Positions 16,582-25,641 are shown, numbered from the stretch's first letter. The stretch is 64,000 nt of DNA from DTWD01 sp963662965 (GCA_963662965.1 OY759970.1:3906001-3970000); one strand, 5' to 3'. The notes: generated from the sequence alone by a model not told the origin. A program made the numbers and translations.

Positions 16582-18120
16582 GTGCGCGTCCATATTGTCA
16601 ACCCCAGTCATTTTTCCTTCGGGACAGGTTTCATTACCCCGCGCTGGATGTATGTGCTTGCCGCGGCTACACCCTCCAAGTGGGGTGATCCCATCTTGAG
16701 CGACGAGTCACTTGAGCCGTTCGATACAGACCAGCTTGAGAAGAGGGACGTCATTGGTATCGGGCTCCACACGGGTAATGCTCTGGTCGGTTATGAGCTA
16801 GGGCGGCGTGCCCGGGCGCGCGGTGCATCGGTGGTTTACGGTGGCAGCCACCCTACCTTATTTCCAGAAGAAGCGTTTGAGCGGGGCGGTGCGCATGCCG
16901 TGGTGAAGGGCGACGGCGATGTCGCCTGGGGCGAAGCGATCGAAGACTGCGTCAACGGAGTGCCTAAACGGATCTACAACGGTGGGCGAGTTGACGCCGG
17001 GACATTCCGAAAAGCGCGTTGGGATCTGATTGACCGCAAGAAATATGCTTGGGCGTCGGTGCAGACTGTGCGTGGGTGTCCCAAGCATTGCTCGTTTTGC
17101 TCGGTGTGGCGTACCGATGGCCAAGAGCCTCGGCAGCGCGGAGTCGACGTGGTGCTCGAAGAGATCGTCGAACTACGGCGAATGGGCTTCCGGTGCATCG
17201 CCTTGGCTGACGATAATTTCTATCCGGTCACGCTTGACGACCTCAAGATGGCCAGTCGTCGTAAGGACAAGACCAGGTACAACGAACTCAAGGCGCTTCG
17301 CGACGAACGGTTTGAGCTAATGGCTCTAATGGCGCAGCTGCCGAACGATTTGAATTTCTTCACGCAGATCACTATGGAGTCCGCCGAGGATCCGGAGTTT
17401 CTGGATGCGATGAGAGCAGCTCGTATCAGAGGTGCTCTCGTCGGTATTGAGGCGGTCACGCCGGAAGGGTTGAAGGACGTCTACAAGGACTTCAACCTTG
17501 CGGGTGAGGAGCTCGTTGAGCGTCTTCAGACGTTCCGGAAACACGGTGTCTACATTCTCGGCTCGTTCATCTTCGGTCTTCCAAGTGATCGTCCCGACAC
17601 CTTCTACGCGACAGCTGAGTTGGCCAAGCGGGCCGACATCGCCTTCGCGCAATTCGTGACACTCACGCCGTTCCCGGGAACACTGGACTTCGAAAAATGG
17701 GAGCGCGAGCAGGGTGACGATATGTCGACGGTTGACGGTATCCCGGTGTCGCGTCACTGGCTAATACCTCAGGCGAAGCGGCCCAAATTGCTGACCCCGC
17801 ACCCGGTGATGTCGGGTGAGGAGATCCGACAGGGAACCCAGAATGTCTGGAACGACTTCTATAGCTTGAAGGCGTCTTGGAAACGGTCCGACTTCCTGAA
17901 GGCATTCAGGAACCGTGTCGCGTTCGTGATATGTTCGAAGGTGATGCTTCAGGCGTTCGGTAACACGGGTCTGTCGACCGACAGTGCACGTGCGTCCCGC
18001 GCTACCAAACTTGGGGGGATTGGTTTCTCTCTTCTGAGGAAAATATTCGCTGCCGCACCGATGCCAGATCTTGAGGTGCCGAGGCCAGTGGAGATGTCGG
18101 ACGCCTCGGTTCAAATTTAG
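16582..18120 (+). CDS. B12-binding radical SAM protein
   Basis: The 512-residue protein has an N-terminal cobalamin-binding-like domain (about 1-140: IGIGLHTGNALVGYELGRRARARGASVVYGG) and a radical SAM core. Its [4Fe-4S] cysteines are C166, C170 and C173 in RGCPKHCSFC. GIEAVTPEGLKDVYKDFN and YILGSFIFGLPSDRPDTF are later core strands. Such enzymes often methylate unactivated carbons or make cyclic compounds. Nothing nearby fixes the substrate. Start is GTG 16582 with AGAAGGAGAG about 10 bp upstream. Codon use looks visibly less GC-rich than the neighbours, compatible with transfer. It ends convergently with the oxygenase gene; their stop codons overlap. Confidence 0.85.
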   Translation: MRVHIVNPSHFSFGTGFITPRWMYVLAAATPSKWGDPILSDESLEPFDTDQLEKRDVIGIGLHTGNALVGYELGRRARARGASVVYGGSHPTLFPEEAFERGGAHAVVKGDGDVAWGEAIEDCVNGVPKRIYNGGRVDAGTFRKARWDLIDRKKYAWASVQTVRGCPKHCSFCSVWRTDGQEPRQRGVDVVLEEIVELRRMGFRCIALADDNFYPVTLDDLKMASRRKDKTRYNELKALRDERFELMALMAQLPNDLNFFTQITMESAEDPEFLDAMRAARIRGALVGIEAVTPEGLKDVYKDFNLAGEELVERLQTFRKHGVYILGSFIFGLPSDRPDTFYATAELAKRADIAFAQFVTLTPFPGTLDFEKWEREQGDDMSTVDGIPVSRHWLIPQAKRPKLLTPHPVMSGEEIRQGTQNVWNDFYSLKASWKRSDFLKAFRNRVAFVICSKVMLQAFGNTGLSTDSARASRATKLGGIGFSLLRKIFAAAPMPDLEVPRPVEMSDASVQI

Positions 18121-19097
18121 CTGCGCACACGGAAATCAGCGACCTGGATCTCGTCTCCGAAATCCGCGTAGTCGCCGTCGGCTCGTGCCCGTCGAAACGC
18201 TCCCCAGTTGATCGTGCGGTAGCGCGGTGCGTCGCCGTCAGGCATTGGCAGCGGTGCGTAGTCGGTGTCGTAGCCGGGATTGAAGAAGAACGGAATGCTG
18301 TAGCGCGGTCGGGTAGTGACCGGTCGTACGCGGTGTAGCGCGGCCGTGAACCGATCATTCGACCAGACCTGCATCATGTCACCGATGTTGACGACCACGG
18401 TGCCCGCAATCGGCGACACGTCCTGCCACCCGTCAGAGCCCTGCACCTGCAGTCCGCCGACATCGTCCTGGAGGAGGAGCGTCAACGCGCCGGCGTCGGC
18501 GTGGTGATGCAGCGCCTGGTCGCCGAGCGCCGCCGCCTCGGCCGTCGCGTCTGAGTCAAGCGGATCCTCCAGCGGGTAGTAGTTCAGCCGGACGAAACTG
18601 GTATGCGCGGGGGAGAAGTGCCGCGTCAGCGTCTCGGTCTCGCCGACAAGCGCCGCGGTGAGGAGCGCCAGGATGTCAAACGCAAGTCGCTCACAGGCCC
18701 GGAAGTACTCCTGCATCGCGGGGCGGAGCGCCGGTCGCGACACCGGCCACTGGTTTACGCCATCGACCGCCGCGACGCCGTCGCGACCGAAGTCGAAGAC
18801 CTCCTTGAGGTCACGTCGGTTCTTGGTGAGCTCCCGGTCGTAATACCCACGCGGATTCGACTTCGTCCGCATCAGGGCCAGCTTCTCGGCGCGCGGGAGG
18901 GCGAAGAGCGCGTGCGTCTCCTGCCAGACCCGATCGACCAGGGTCTGCGTGATTCCGTGGGTCGTGACGTAGAAAAATCCCCAGTCGCACGCGGCCGCGC
19001 GCACGGCCGACACGAGCGTGGTCGGGGGCGCCGCGCGCCGCGCGCCGCTTCGCGTGAAACCGCTCAGGTCGATGGTCGGGATGCCCTCGGGCGTCAT
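18117..19097 (-). CDS. Fe(II)/2-oxoglutarate-dependent oxygenase (isopenicillin N synthase-like)
   Basis: The 326-residue protein has the N-terminal non-haem dioxygenase domain (IPTIDLSGF ... CDWGFFYVTTHGI) and the double-stranded beta-helix core. The iron facial triad is His199 and Asp201 in HHHADAGALTLLLQD plus His255 in TAALHRV. The 2OG-binding Arg-x-Ser is in RYSIPFFFNP (Arg265, Ser267). Relatives hydroxylate or cyclise small molecules; the substrate here is unknown. It neighbours a radical SAM gene on the opposite strand, but no biosynthetic cluster is evident. Confidence 0.87.
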   Translation of the reverse strand: MTPEGIPTIDLSGFTRSGARRAAPPTTLVSAVRAAACDWGFFYVTTHGITQTLVDRVWQETHALFALPRAEKLALMRTKSNPRGYYDRELTKNRRDLKEVFDFGRDGVAAVDGVNQWPVSRPALRPAMQEYFRACERLAFDILALLTAALVGETETLTRHFSPAHTSFVRLNYYPLEDPLDSDATAEAAALGDQALHHHADAGALTLLLQDDVGGLQVQGSDGWQDVSPIAGTVVVNIGDMMQVWSNDRFTAALHRVRPVTTRPRYSIPFFFNPGYDTDYAPLPMPDGDAPRYRTINWGAFRRARADGDYADFGDEIQVADFRVRS

Positions 19098-19189
19098 CTA
19101 TCGACGGAGGCTGCGCGTCCGACCCCCCCCGTCGCTAGCCGGGGCCCGATGCCCGTCGCCCGTGGCGGCGGGAGGGTCGCCACGAGTTC
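19098..19189. repeat. Possible degenerate copy of the dispersed element (copy I)
   Basis: CCGACCCCCCCCGTCGC, GGGGCCCGATGCCCGTCGCCCG and GGCGGCGGGAGG follow the order of blocks in the middle and end of the dispersed element, but with many differences. The match is weak and could be chance in GC-rich DNA. Confidence 0.25.
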
Positions 19190-19864
19190 CTAGTCCCGGC
19201 CAAGGGTGAGTTCGCTCGTGGTCGCGTCGATCGTCACCGCGTGCCGCGACCGCTCCGCTCCGGCATGAACGACCGCGGTATAGCTCCCGGGCACGACATG
19301 GTCGAAGGTGAAGTGCCCCTCGCGGTCGGCGACCGTCGCATACGGGGACGAGGCGATCACGACGCTGGCGCCCATTTGCGGGTGGATGTCGCACGAGACA
19401 CGATACGTGCCGGCGGTGTCAAAGCGATGCTCGTAGGTTCCGCCGATCGGCGTCGAGATGTTGAACGCCGTCTCCTTCGTCTTGATGTTATAGACGCGGA
19501 CGTTGTGGAGCACATCCTCGCCGTTGTGGAAGTGCACGGGCTGCCCGACGTTCGCGAGCAATACGGGCGGCAGGAACTCCTGCCCGATCTGATCCATCTG
19601 CACCGCCGCGTTCGGGGGCTCGACCGTCGTCGGCGACTGCGGCTCCAAGACGATAACGGTGAGTGAGCCATCCCGTGACGTCGGCGCCGTGCCGGTGATT
19701 TGCCGACCGTTGCCGGCGTCGGCCGTGGCGGCAGGTGCGGCCGGGACCGCGGCTTCTTCGGCGTCGCTCCCGCAGCCGATCGCACCGAGCCCGCACGCGA
19801 GAGCGAAACCCACAGTAATCGCGACGTACGGCTTGCGGTGGCGGGGGGGGGCAAGGTACGTCAT
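19190..19864 (-). CDS. Cupredoxin-like lipoprotein with C-terminal carboxypeptidase-regulatory-like domain
   Basis: The 224-residue precursor has a lipoprotein signal (VAITVGFALACGLGAIGCGSD, Cys31 as likely lipid site). A plastocyanin-like domain follows, with a possible type-1 copper site: His in VLHNVRVYN, then Cys, His and Met in CDIHPQMGA. The tail GHFTFDHVVPGSYTAVVHAGAERSRHAVTI resembles a small Ig-like/carboxypeptidase-regulatory fold. It probably carries electrons at the outer face of a membrane. The gene is divergent from the haem/monooxygenase-like gene at 20003, a plausible redox partner. Confidence 0.78.
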   Translation of the reverse strand: MTYLAPPRHRKPYVAITVGFALACGLGAIGCGSDAEEAAVPAAPAATADAGNGRQITGTAPTSRDGSLTVIVLEPQSPTTVEPPNAAVQMDQIGQEFLPPVLLANVGQPVHFHNGEDVLHNVRVYNIKTKETAFNISTPIGGTYEHRFDTAGTYRVSCDIHPQMGASVVIASSPYATVADREGHFTFDHVVPGSYTAVVHAGAERSRHAVTIDATTSELTLGRD

Positions 19865-19908
19865 CTCGATTTGCGGTGCTCGCCGCTCATTATAGAGGGA
19901 CCGCGCGG

Positions 19909-19937
19909 TTGATCCCCTTTCTCGTTGGCGTTACAGT
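19909..19937 (+). promoter_or_regulatory. Candidate sigma-70-type promoter for the 20003 gene
   Basis: TTGATC (19909-19914) and TACAGT (19932-19937) are 17 bp apart. The -10 hexamer equals the one proposed before blaI. A 16-bp palindrome, CTGATTTTGAAATCAG (19956-19971), lies between it and the start and could be an operator or leader hairpin. Confidence 0.4.
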
Positions 19938-20002
19938 AGCCAGGTGAGATTTATTCTGATTTTGAAATCAGCAGGTATTCATCTCGTCTTGGAGGTGTTC
20001 TG

Positions 20003-21268
20003 ATGAAGAAAACCATACTTGCGTTGGTCGTGATTGCGGCCACGGCTGTGGTGATGCAGCCTGGCAGCGCTGCGGCGCAATCGAGCGACGTGACGTTCCA
20101 CAAGGACGTCGAGCCGATTCTGCAGCGGTCGTGTCAGGTGTGCCATCGGCCCGACAACATGGCGCCGATGTCGCTGATGAGCTATCAGGAGGCTCGTCCA
20201 TGGGCGCGGTCGATCAAGAATAAAGTGGTTGCGCGCGAGATGCCGCCGTGGCATATCGATCCCAACGTTGGTGTCCAGGACTTCAAGCAAGACCGCTCGC
20301 TGAGCAACGCCGAGATCGAGTTGATCGCGACCTGGGTCGATGCGGGCGCCCCGCGCGGCAATCCGGCTGATGCCCCGCCGCCGGCTGTGCTCCCTGACTT
20401 CGGCGCGTGGGAGGTCGAGCCTGACCTGATCGTCACCTCGCCGCCACACACCGTCCCCGCCGAGGCGGGTGACTGGTGGGGTGATTACATCGTCGAGTCT
20501 GGCGTCACCGAGGACCGCTACATACAGGCGATCCAGACGAAGGCCGGTGACCTGCGCGTGGTGCACCACGCGCTGACCTATGCGGTCACCGACCCCGAGG
20601 CGCCGGCGGATGACAGCTCGAACGACTTCTTCCTCAACGAGTACGCGGTCGGCAAGAACGCCGACAAGTACCCCGAAGGCACCGGAAAAATGTTGGAGGC
20701 GAACTCTCGAATCCGTTTTAGCTTTCACTACCACTCGGTCGGTGAGGAAGTGGTCGACCGAACCGAGGTTGGCATGGTGCTCTATCCGGAGGGCGAGGAG
20801 CCCGACAAGGTGCTCTACTCGCGGCAACTCGCCCAGGCCGGTGAGCTCGACATTCCGGCCGGCCAGATCACGCGGCACGACGGCTATGCCACCATGTATC
20901 TGCCGGGCCGTTTGACCGGCTTTCAGCCGCACATGCACTTCCTCGGCAAGCGGCAGTGTCTCGAGCTCATCTATCCCGACTCGTCGACCGAGATGGTCAG
21001 CTGCGCCAACTTCGACTTCAACTGGCACATCGTCTACAACTACGACGACGACGCTCAGCCGATCTATCCGGCCGGCACCAAGCTTCACGTCATCAGCTAC
21101 CACGACAACACCGAGGCGCATCGTGGCAATAAAGACGCGCTCAACTGGACCGGTGGCGGCAGCCGCACGATCGACGAGATGGCGTTCGGCTGGATTAGCT
21201 GGTACGACTTGAGCGAGGAAGAATACGCGGAGGAGTTGGAGACTCGCGCGGCCGACAACAACAACTAG
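20003..21268 (+). CDS. Secreted mono-haem protein with copper type II monooxygenase-like domain
   Basis: The 421-residue precursor has a signal peptide (KKTILALVVIAATAVVMQ ... AAAQ). A cytochrome c-like domain follows with haem site CQVCH at 44-48 and PMSLMSYQEARPWARSIKNKVVAREMPPW. The C-terminal half has His/Met-rich strands (VVHHALTYAV, RFSFHYHS, QPHMHFLGK, FNWHIVYNYDD) like copper type II ascorbate-dependent monooxygenases. An electron-fed periplasmic hydroxylase or sensor is plausible. TTGGAGGTG precedes the ATG and a strong terminator follows at 21299. The substrate is unknown. Confidence 0.8.
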   Translation: MKKTILALVVIAATAVVMQPGSAAAQSSDVTFHKDVEPILQRSCQVCHRPDNMAPMSLMSYQEARPWARSIKNKVVAREMPPWHIDPNVGVQDFKQDRSLSNAEIELIATWVDAGAPRGNPADAPPPAVLPDFGAWEVEPDLIVTSPPHTVPAEAGDWWGDYIVESGVTEDRYIQAIQTKAGDLRVVHHALTYAVTDPEAPADDSSNDFFLNEYAVGKNADKYPEGTGKMLEANSRIRFSFHYHSVGEEVVDRTEVGMVLYPEGEEPDKVLYSRQLAQAGELDIPAGQITRHDGYATMYLPGRLTGFQPHMHFLGKRQCLELIYPDSSTEMVSCANFDFNWHIVYNYDDDAQPIYPAGTKLHVISYHDNTEAHRGNKDALNWTGGGSRTIDEMAFGWISWYDLSEEEYAEELETRAADNNN

Positions 21269-21298
21269 GTCCGTCGCAATTGTAGGTTCGCAGACTGG

Positions 21299-21337
21299 GG
21301 CACTCTGCGGAGGCTTTCCTCTGTAGAGTGCCTTGTT
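21299..21337 (+). terminator. Rho-independent terminator
   Basis: GGCACTCTGCGGAGG (21299-21313) pairs with CCTCTGTAGAGTGCC (21318-21332) across a 4-base loop, followed by TTGTT. It lies 31 bp after the stop of the haem/monooxygenase-like gene and separates it from the next gene. Confidence 0.75.
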
Positions 21338-21378
21338 CGTATAGGGCAAGAAACAGGAATGTATCGTGAGAGGTCAGC

Positions 21379-22404
21379 ATGAAGGTTGATTCCCGATGGG
21401 TCGTGGTTGCTGCGACTGTGGTCGTGATCGGTGGCGCGTCACGCGCCGCCCAGGCGCAAGTCAACCCGCGCGACGTGCCGATTGTGACCCAGCCGCAGCA
21501 GCGCTTTGACGCCGGACAAGACGTACAGCCGATCTTCGAAGGGTGGACGCGGAACGACGATGGCAGCTATCTGTTCCACTTTGGGTACATGAATCGGAAC
21601 TATCGTGAACAGCCGAGCGTTCCGATTGGGCCCGATAATCACTTCACCCCCGGAGACGAGGACCGTGGTCAGCCCGCCTATTTCTTTCCTCGCACGCAAC
21701 GGTACCAATTCACGACACGCATGCCGGCGGACACCGGAACCAGCCCGGAGGACGGTATCGTCTGGCACCTGAGGGTGAACGGCAGCGAGCAGTTCGCCTA
21801 CGGTTGGCTGCAGCCAGAGTGGGAGATAGACGTGAACACGATCACGTCGAACGGCCGCACCGGTTTTGGGCGCTCGAAGGACGAGATCTTTGCGAACCGT
21901 GCGCCGTCGGTCACCGCGTCGGTGGACCAGACGACGGCGCGTGTCGGTGAACCGGTCACGCTGACGGCGTCGCTCACCGACGACGACCTTCCTTCGGAGC
22001 TCGCGCCGCGGAAGCCGCGCACACGGCTGCCGGCCTTGGTCGCGCCGGACGGCGCCCCGAAGTCGCCAGATAACATCCGTTCTTATCGTAAGCCACGGGC
22101 GCCACGCAACGGGCTGTCGCTGTTGTGGATCGTCTATCGGGGCCCCGCGGACGCCACCTTTGAGCCTGGCGGCTACCAGCGCGCGGTGTCCGAGGAAGAA
22201 GGAGAAGAGCCGCTCCCGGGGCGAGCTGGCGCCACGAGCGGTCCCGAAAGCAACGAGTCGACATCTCTCGAAGGCGACGGCTGGACGGCAGCGAAGTTCG
22301 AGGCGACGGTGACATTCGCCGAGCCGGGGACGTATACGCTGCGGGCGTGGGCGAGCGACGCGATGCTGCTGGTGCCGGCCGACGTGACGATCACCGTGCA
22401 GTAG
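21379..22404 (+). CDS. Secreted protein of unknown function with C-terminal Ig/PKD-like domain
   Basis: The 341-residue precursor has a signal peptide (WVVVAATVVVIGGASRAAQAQ). The middle is rich in aromatic and acidic residues (FEGWTRNDDGSYLFHFGYMNRNYREQPSVPIGPDNHFTPG). The C-terminal part (SVTASVDQTTARVGEPVTLTASLTDDDLP ... AEPGTYTLRAWASDAM) resembles an extracellular Ig/PKD-type fold. I do not recognise the family by function. It follows the terminator at 21299, so it probably has its own promoter. Confidence 0.75.
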   Translation: MKVDSRWVVVAATVVVIGGASRAAQAQVNPRDVPIVTQPQQRFDAGQDVQPIFEGWTRNDDGSYLFHFGYMNRNYREQPSVPIGPDNHFTPGDEDRGQPAYFFPRTQRYQFTTRMPADTGTSPEDGIVWHLRVNGSEQFAYGWLQPEWEIDVNTITSNGRTGFGRSKDEIFANRAPSVTASVDQTTARVGEPVTLTASLTDDDLPSELAPRKPRTRLPALVAPDGAPKSPDNIRSYRKPRAPRNGLSLLWIVYRGPADATFEPGGYQRAVSEEEGEEPLPGRAGATSGPESNESTSLEGDGWTAAKFEATVTFAEPGTYTLRAWASDAMLLVPADVTITVQ

Positions 22405-22471
22405 CAGACCGACCGTTCGAGACGCACCCCGAGGTCATACGAGCGGAAGGACCGATCCGGGACCGGGCGCG

Positions 22472-22942
22472 TTATCGCTTCGGGCGGCGGTGGCCGGCGT
22501 CCCCGCGCTCTGATCCGCTGGTCCTGGCGAGCTGGAAGACCGCCACCAGCAGGCACGCGGCGCCGAGTGGGACGAGCGCGATGCCGATGCCCGGGTCACC
22601 GCTGTAGAACGACACGCCGCCGAGAAAGAACCCGCCCGGCAACAACACGCTCGCGCCGATGAGAGCGCCGGACATGAGTGGGCACCGCGACCGCGCGATG
22701 TCGGGGAAGGTGCGCAGCACGAGCGCGGTGACGACGTGGACGACGCCGAGCAGTGCGCCGTGGGCGTGCGCCAGCGTCCACATCAGTCGTCGCGTCGCGT
22801 TCGTCACGTCGAGGTAGAAGCCGACCTTGAAGCCGTGTAGCGTCTCGAGCGCGAGGCCGAGGATCAGGAACACGAACAGCGACCACCAGCCGAACCTGAG
22901 GTGGCGGCCAACATAGTTAGGCGAGGCGGTTGGCGCCGGCAC
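22472..22942 (-). CDS. Small integral membrane protein, four predicted helices
   Basis: The 156-residue protein has about four hydrophobic segments: WWSLFVFLILGLALETLHGF, ALLGVVHVVTALVL, LMSGALIGASVLLPGGFFLGG and GIALVPLGAACLLVAVFQL. Conserved-looking His residues near the membrane (LETLHGF, LAHAHGALLGVVH) could bind haem, but no motif proves it. It starts 3 bp after the octahaem cytochrome gene on the same strand and may be its membrane partner. Confidence 0.65.
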   Translation of the reverse strand: MPAPTASPNYVGRHLRFGWWSLFVFLILGLALETLHGFKVGFYLDVTNATRRLMWTLAHAHGALLGVVHVVTALVLRTFPDIARSRCPLMSGALIGASVLLPGGFFLGGVSFYSGDPGIGIALVPLGAACLLVAVFQLARTSGSERGDAGHRRPKR

Positions 22943-22945
22943 ACG

Positions 22946-24883
22946 CTACTCGCGGAGGAAGAGCGGACGCGTGTCGCGCTCGTCGAAGAGTCGCCGCAGC
23001 GCGGCGGTATCCAAGATGCCGTCGGCGTCGAAGAAGAGTTGGCGATCGCGACGGACCCGCGACGCTGTGCTGTTGCGCCAGGTGGTGAGCGCGTCGATCG
23101 CCGCGGCCCGGCGGCCGTCTCCGTCGCCGACGAAGTCGTAGTCGAGGCCTTCGTATCCGGGAATCGTTCGCAACGCGCCGGCGGCGATGTACCGGACCGT
23201 GTCGTACGGGTCGCCGAGCAGCTGACCGAGATAGGGCACCATCCAGCTCGTGCCCGACGCCGACTGCGCCGGCGTCCAGCCGTAGCTCCACGCGGTGATG
23301 GCGCGGAGCCCCGCATCGCCCTTCAAGAGCCAGAGAATCGAGCCGGCGACCGCCTGCTCATCTGGGTCGAGCGTGGGGGCTGACGTGTCATACCAGTCGG
23401 TCAGTCGCTCCGCGGTCCACGCGAGCGTCTGGTCCAGATGGCAGAGGTTGCAGGCGTTCGGGCGACCGACCTCCACGCTCTCCTGCACCGACGGGCTTGT
23501 GATCGTGTGGCTGCGAACCGCACTCATTAGGCCGTACGAGGTGTACGGCATGTGGCAGTTGTAACAGCGACTGCCGAACGAATCCCCGTCGTGATGCGTG
23601 TGCGCGGTCAGGTCGGATGCGATCCCATCGTGGCACTGAGCGCACGCCAGGTTGCCGTCCATACCGGCCGATACTTGATGCGTATCGGCCCACACGTCGA
23701 CGGGGCGCGGGTCGTCAGGCGTCAGGTGCAGAGTGTGGCACGAGAAGCACGTGAGTGTCCGCTCGGGCGTGTCGGCGTTCTGAAAGCAGGGTGAATCGAG
23801 GAGGCCGTTATACTCCCGTCCCGACACGCGGACGATCCCGTCTGCCCAGAACGACCCGCGAACGAACTCGGGGTCGGTGGCGAGCAGCGCCTGCATCTCC
23901 GGGGTGTCACCGTTCGTCGTGGGCTGCGCCACGAAGCGTGTGTCCCTCAGCGCATCGCCCGGCCGATAGGGGAGGCCGTCGGCATTGGCGGCGCGCTCGT
24001 CGTCGGTGTCGTAGAACTCCCAGATGCTGTGGCATTGACCGCAGACCTGCGACGACCGCGCGGGGTCGAGCCGTATCGGATCCACGATCGTTGGATCCGG
24101 CCCACCCGAGAGGTGCAGCGCGTAGCGGCGCCAGGGACTCCTGTTGGCCTCGACGTGCTCCTCGCCCGGACCGTGGCACGACTCGCACGCAATCCCGAAC
24201 TCGACGGCGGTGGTGTCGACGGCCTGGTCGGCAATCGGCTCTGACCCGTAGGGCGTGTCGAACTGCGTCTTACCCAGCGTGGTGTGGCACACGATACAGA
24301 TCGCGTTCCAGTGTCCATTTGTCATGGCCAGGCGTTGCCCAGGCGGATGGAGCACGACGGCGCTGCGTGGCGCCCACCGCCCTTCTTCGAGCAAAAAGAC
24401 CGCGGGGAGGACGTTGAGCGCTCGGTCATGCTCGGTGGCGTACCAATAGATGTTCTGATGATGCGAGCCGGTGATCATCACCACCTGGCGGGTGATCCGC
24501 GGGCGCTCGCTGGGCGGTCCGTCCCACCCCGGGTCGTCGAACTCGGCCCAGAACTCGTCGCCCCGTCGCTCGAGCCGCATCGGCGCGCCGTGAACCGCAT
24601 CGACGACTACACCGTCGAACTCGGCCCGCACCGTGTCCGGTGCCGCCACTTGCGTCATCGTGCGATGGAACGAGTCGTACCACGTCTCGTACGGTGACGG
24701 ATGACACGCCCGGCAGGTCCGTGACGAGACATAGCCGTCGCCCTCGACCGCTATGGGCCGGTGTGTGATCTCGTGCTCCGGGACGTCGGCGCCAAGCGAG
24801 GCTGCGACCACGGCCCCCAGTACCAGGGCGCTGGCGAGGAGTGTGAGGACGGGAAGGGGAACGTGCCGCGGCGGCTGAGTCAT
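22946..24883 (-). CDS. Secreted octahaem c-type cytochrome
   Basis: The ATG at 24883 (MTQPPRHVPL) gives a 645-residue protein with a signal anchor (LPVLTLLASALVLGAVVAASLGA). Eight CXXCH sites occur: CRACH, CIVCH, CESCH, CGQCH, CFSCH, CAQCH, CYNCH and CNLCH. The order and GYVSSRTCRACHPSPYETW start resemble NrfB/doubled CXXCH-type multihaem proteins. After the last haem the C-terminal region (AWTAERLTDWYD ... ILWLLKGDAGLRAITAW) looks HEAT-like. It probably moves electrons in the periplasm. The downstream membrane gene is 3 bp away. Electron donor and acceptor are unknown. Confidence 0.87.
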   Translation of the reverse strand: MTQPPRHVPLPVLTLLASALVLGAVVAASLGADVPEHEITHRPIAVEGDGYVSSRTCRACHPSPYETWYDSFHRTMTQVAAPDTVRAEFDGVVVDAVHGAPMRLERRGDEFWAEFDDPGWDGPPSERPRITRQVVMITGSHHQNIYWYATEHDRALNVLPAVFLLEEGRWAPRSAVVLHPPGQRLAMTNGHWNAICIVCHTTLGKTQFDTPYGSEPIADQAVDTTAVEFGIACESCHGPGEEHVEANRSPWRRYALHLSGGPDPTIVDPIRLDPARSSQVCGQCHSIWEFYDTDDERAANADGLPYRPGDALRDTRFVAQPTTNGDTPEMQALLATDPEFVRGSFWADGIVRVSGREYNGLLDSPCFQNADTPERTLTCFSCHTLHLTPDDPRPVDVWADTHQVSAGMDGNLACAQCHDGIASDLTAHTHHDGDSFGSRCYNCHMPYTSYGLMSAVRSHTITSPSVQESVEVGRPNACNLCHLDQTLAWTAERLTDWYDTSAPTLDPDEQAVAGSILWLLKGDAGLRAITAWSYGWTPAQSASGTSWMVPYLGQLLGDPYDTVRYIAAGALRTIPGYEGLDYDFVGDGDGRRAAAIDALTTWRNSTASRVRRDRQLFFDADGILDTAALRRLFDERDTRPLFLRE

Positions 24884-24901
24884 CGTCCAGACGTCATCGG
24901 C

Positions 24902-24996
24902 CACGGCGCGCACGTGCGCGCCCCGCGGCCGCGGCGTGGGGCATTCGGGGTCCCCGCGAAGCGGCAGCGTGGGGTTCGGGCGAAGCCCCGACTAAG
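24902..24996 (-). repeat. Dispersed hairpin element, copy C
   Basis: Reading the minus strand: TTAGTCGGGGCTTCGCCC, GAACCCCACGCTGCCGC, TTCGCGGGGACCCCGAATGCCC, then GGGGCGCGCACGTGCGCGCC. The first hairpin has loop TTC instead of TGACT. The last hairpin has loop ACGT. It begins immediately after the stop codon of the lectin-like gene (24997), in the same orientation. Confidence 0.85.
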
Positions 24997-25641
24997 TCAG
25001 TTCGTCGCGAAGCAGTAGTAGAAGCCGTTGCCGCCCGTTCCCTGGAGATCGGACTGCCCGCATCCACGCGACCCGTGCGCCGAGTTCCACGAACTCGGAT
25101 TGGCGCCGCCACCCTGCCGGTCGTGATGACCGACCAGCGCGCTGCCATCGGCGCCGTTCTTGGTCCAGTTGCCGCACGTAGAGTCGTCGTTGCCGCTCAT
25201 CATCGTGCCGTCGAGCTGCGAGCCGGTCAGGATGTCGTGCATGTTCGGGTCATCCCCACGGCCATTGACGATCTGTCCCATTTCGTTCAGCTGCGTTTCT
25301 TTCGTCAGGTTGTTGTTGTCGCTGTGCAGATTGGCGACGCTCGAGGCGATCTCGACGCTGTTGTAGTTGTGCCAGGGACCGCTCCCGATGCGGTCGCGGG
25401 CGTTGACGCCGCCCGCACCGGTCGTGCTGAGGTAGGCGCGCCAGGTCTTGCCGCCGGCGTCAGCCGCTTGCGCCAGCATCTGGCAATGCCGGTCGGCGCC
25501 GTCGATCCCACCGAGGTTGGCCCCGTCACCGGGCCCGGCGCTCGTGATGAAGAAACTGATGTTGGACGCTTGCGTCGCCGCCGGAACGGTCATCGCGATG
25601 GCCAAGAGCAGAGCGACACCAAACAAGCGTGTGCGAGTCAT
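24997..25641 (-). CDS. Secreted lectin-like protein, paralogue 1
   Basis: The 214-residue precursor has a signal peptide (LFGVALLLAIAMTVPAATQA). The body has FFITSAGPGDGANLGGIDGADRHCQ, TWRAYLSTTG, NARDRIGSGPW, HDILTG and a Cys-rich end (TCGNWTKNG ... GCGQSDLQG ... YYCFATN). This pattern is like C-type-lectin/endostatin-type folds (DUF1554-like); ligand unknown. The protein at 52348 is a clear paralogue, sharing NARDRIGSGPW, HDILTG and the Cys pattern. Repeat copy C follows its stop. Confidence 0.75.
   Translation of the reverse strand: MTRTRLFGVALLLAIAMTVPAATQASNISFFITSAGPGDGANLGGIDGADRHCQMLAQAADAGGKTWRAYLSTTGAGGVNARDRIGSGPWHNYNSVEIASSVANLHSDNNNLTKETQLNEMGQIVNGRGDDPNMHDILTGSQLDGTMMSGNDDSTCGNWTKNGADGSALVGHHDRQGGGANPSSWNSAHGSRGCGQSDLQGTGGNGFYYCFATN

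Noticed and set aside
16582..18120. Hopanoid C-3 methylase HpnR
   Set aside because: It shares the B12-radical SAM layout, but the N-terminus does not look like HpnR and no hopanoid genes are nearby.
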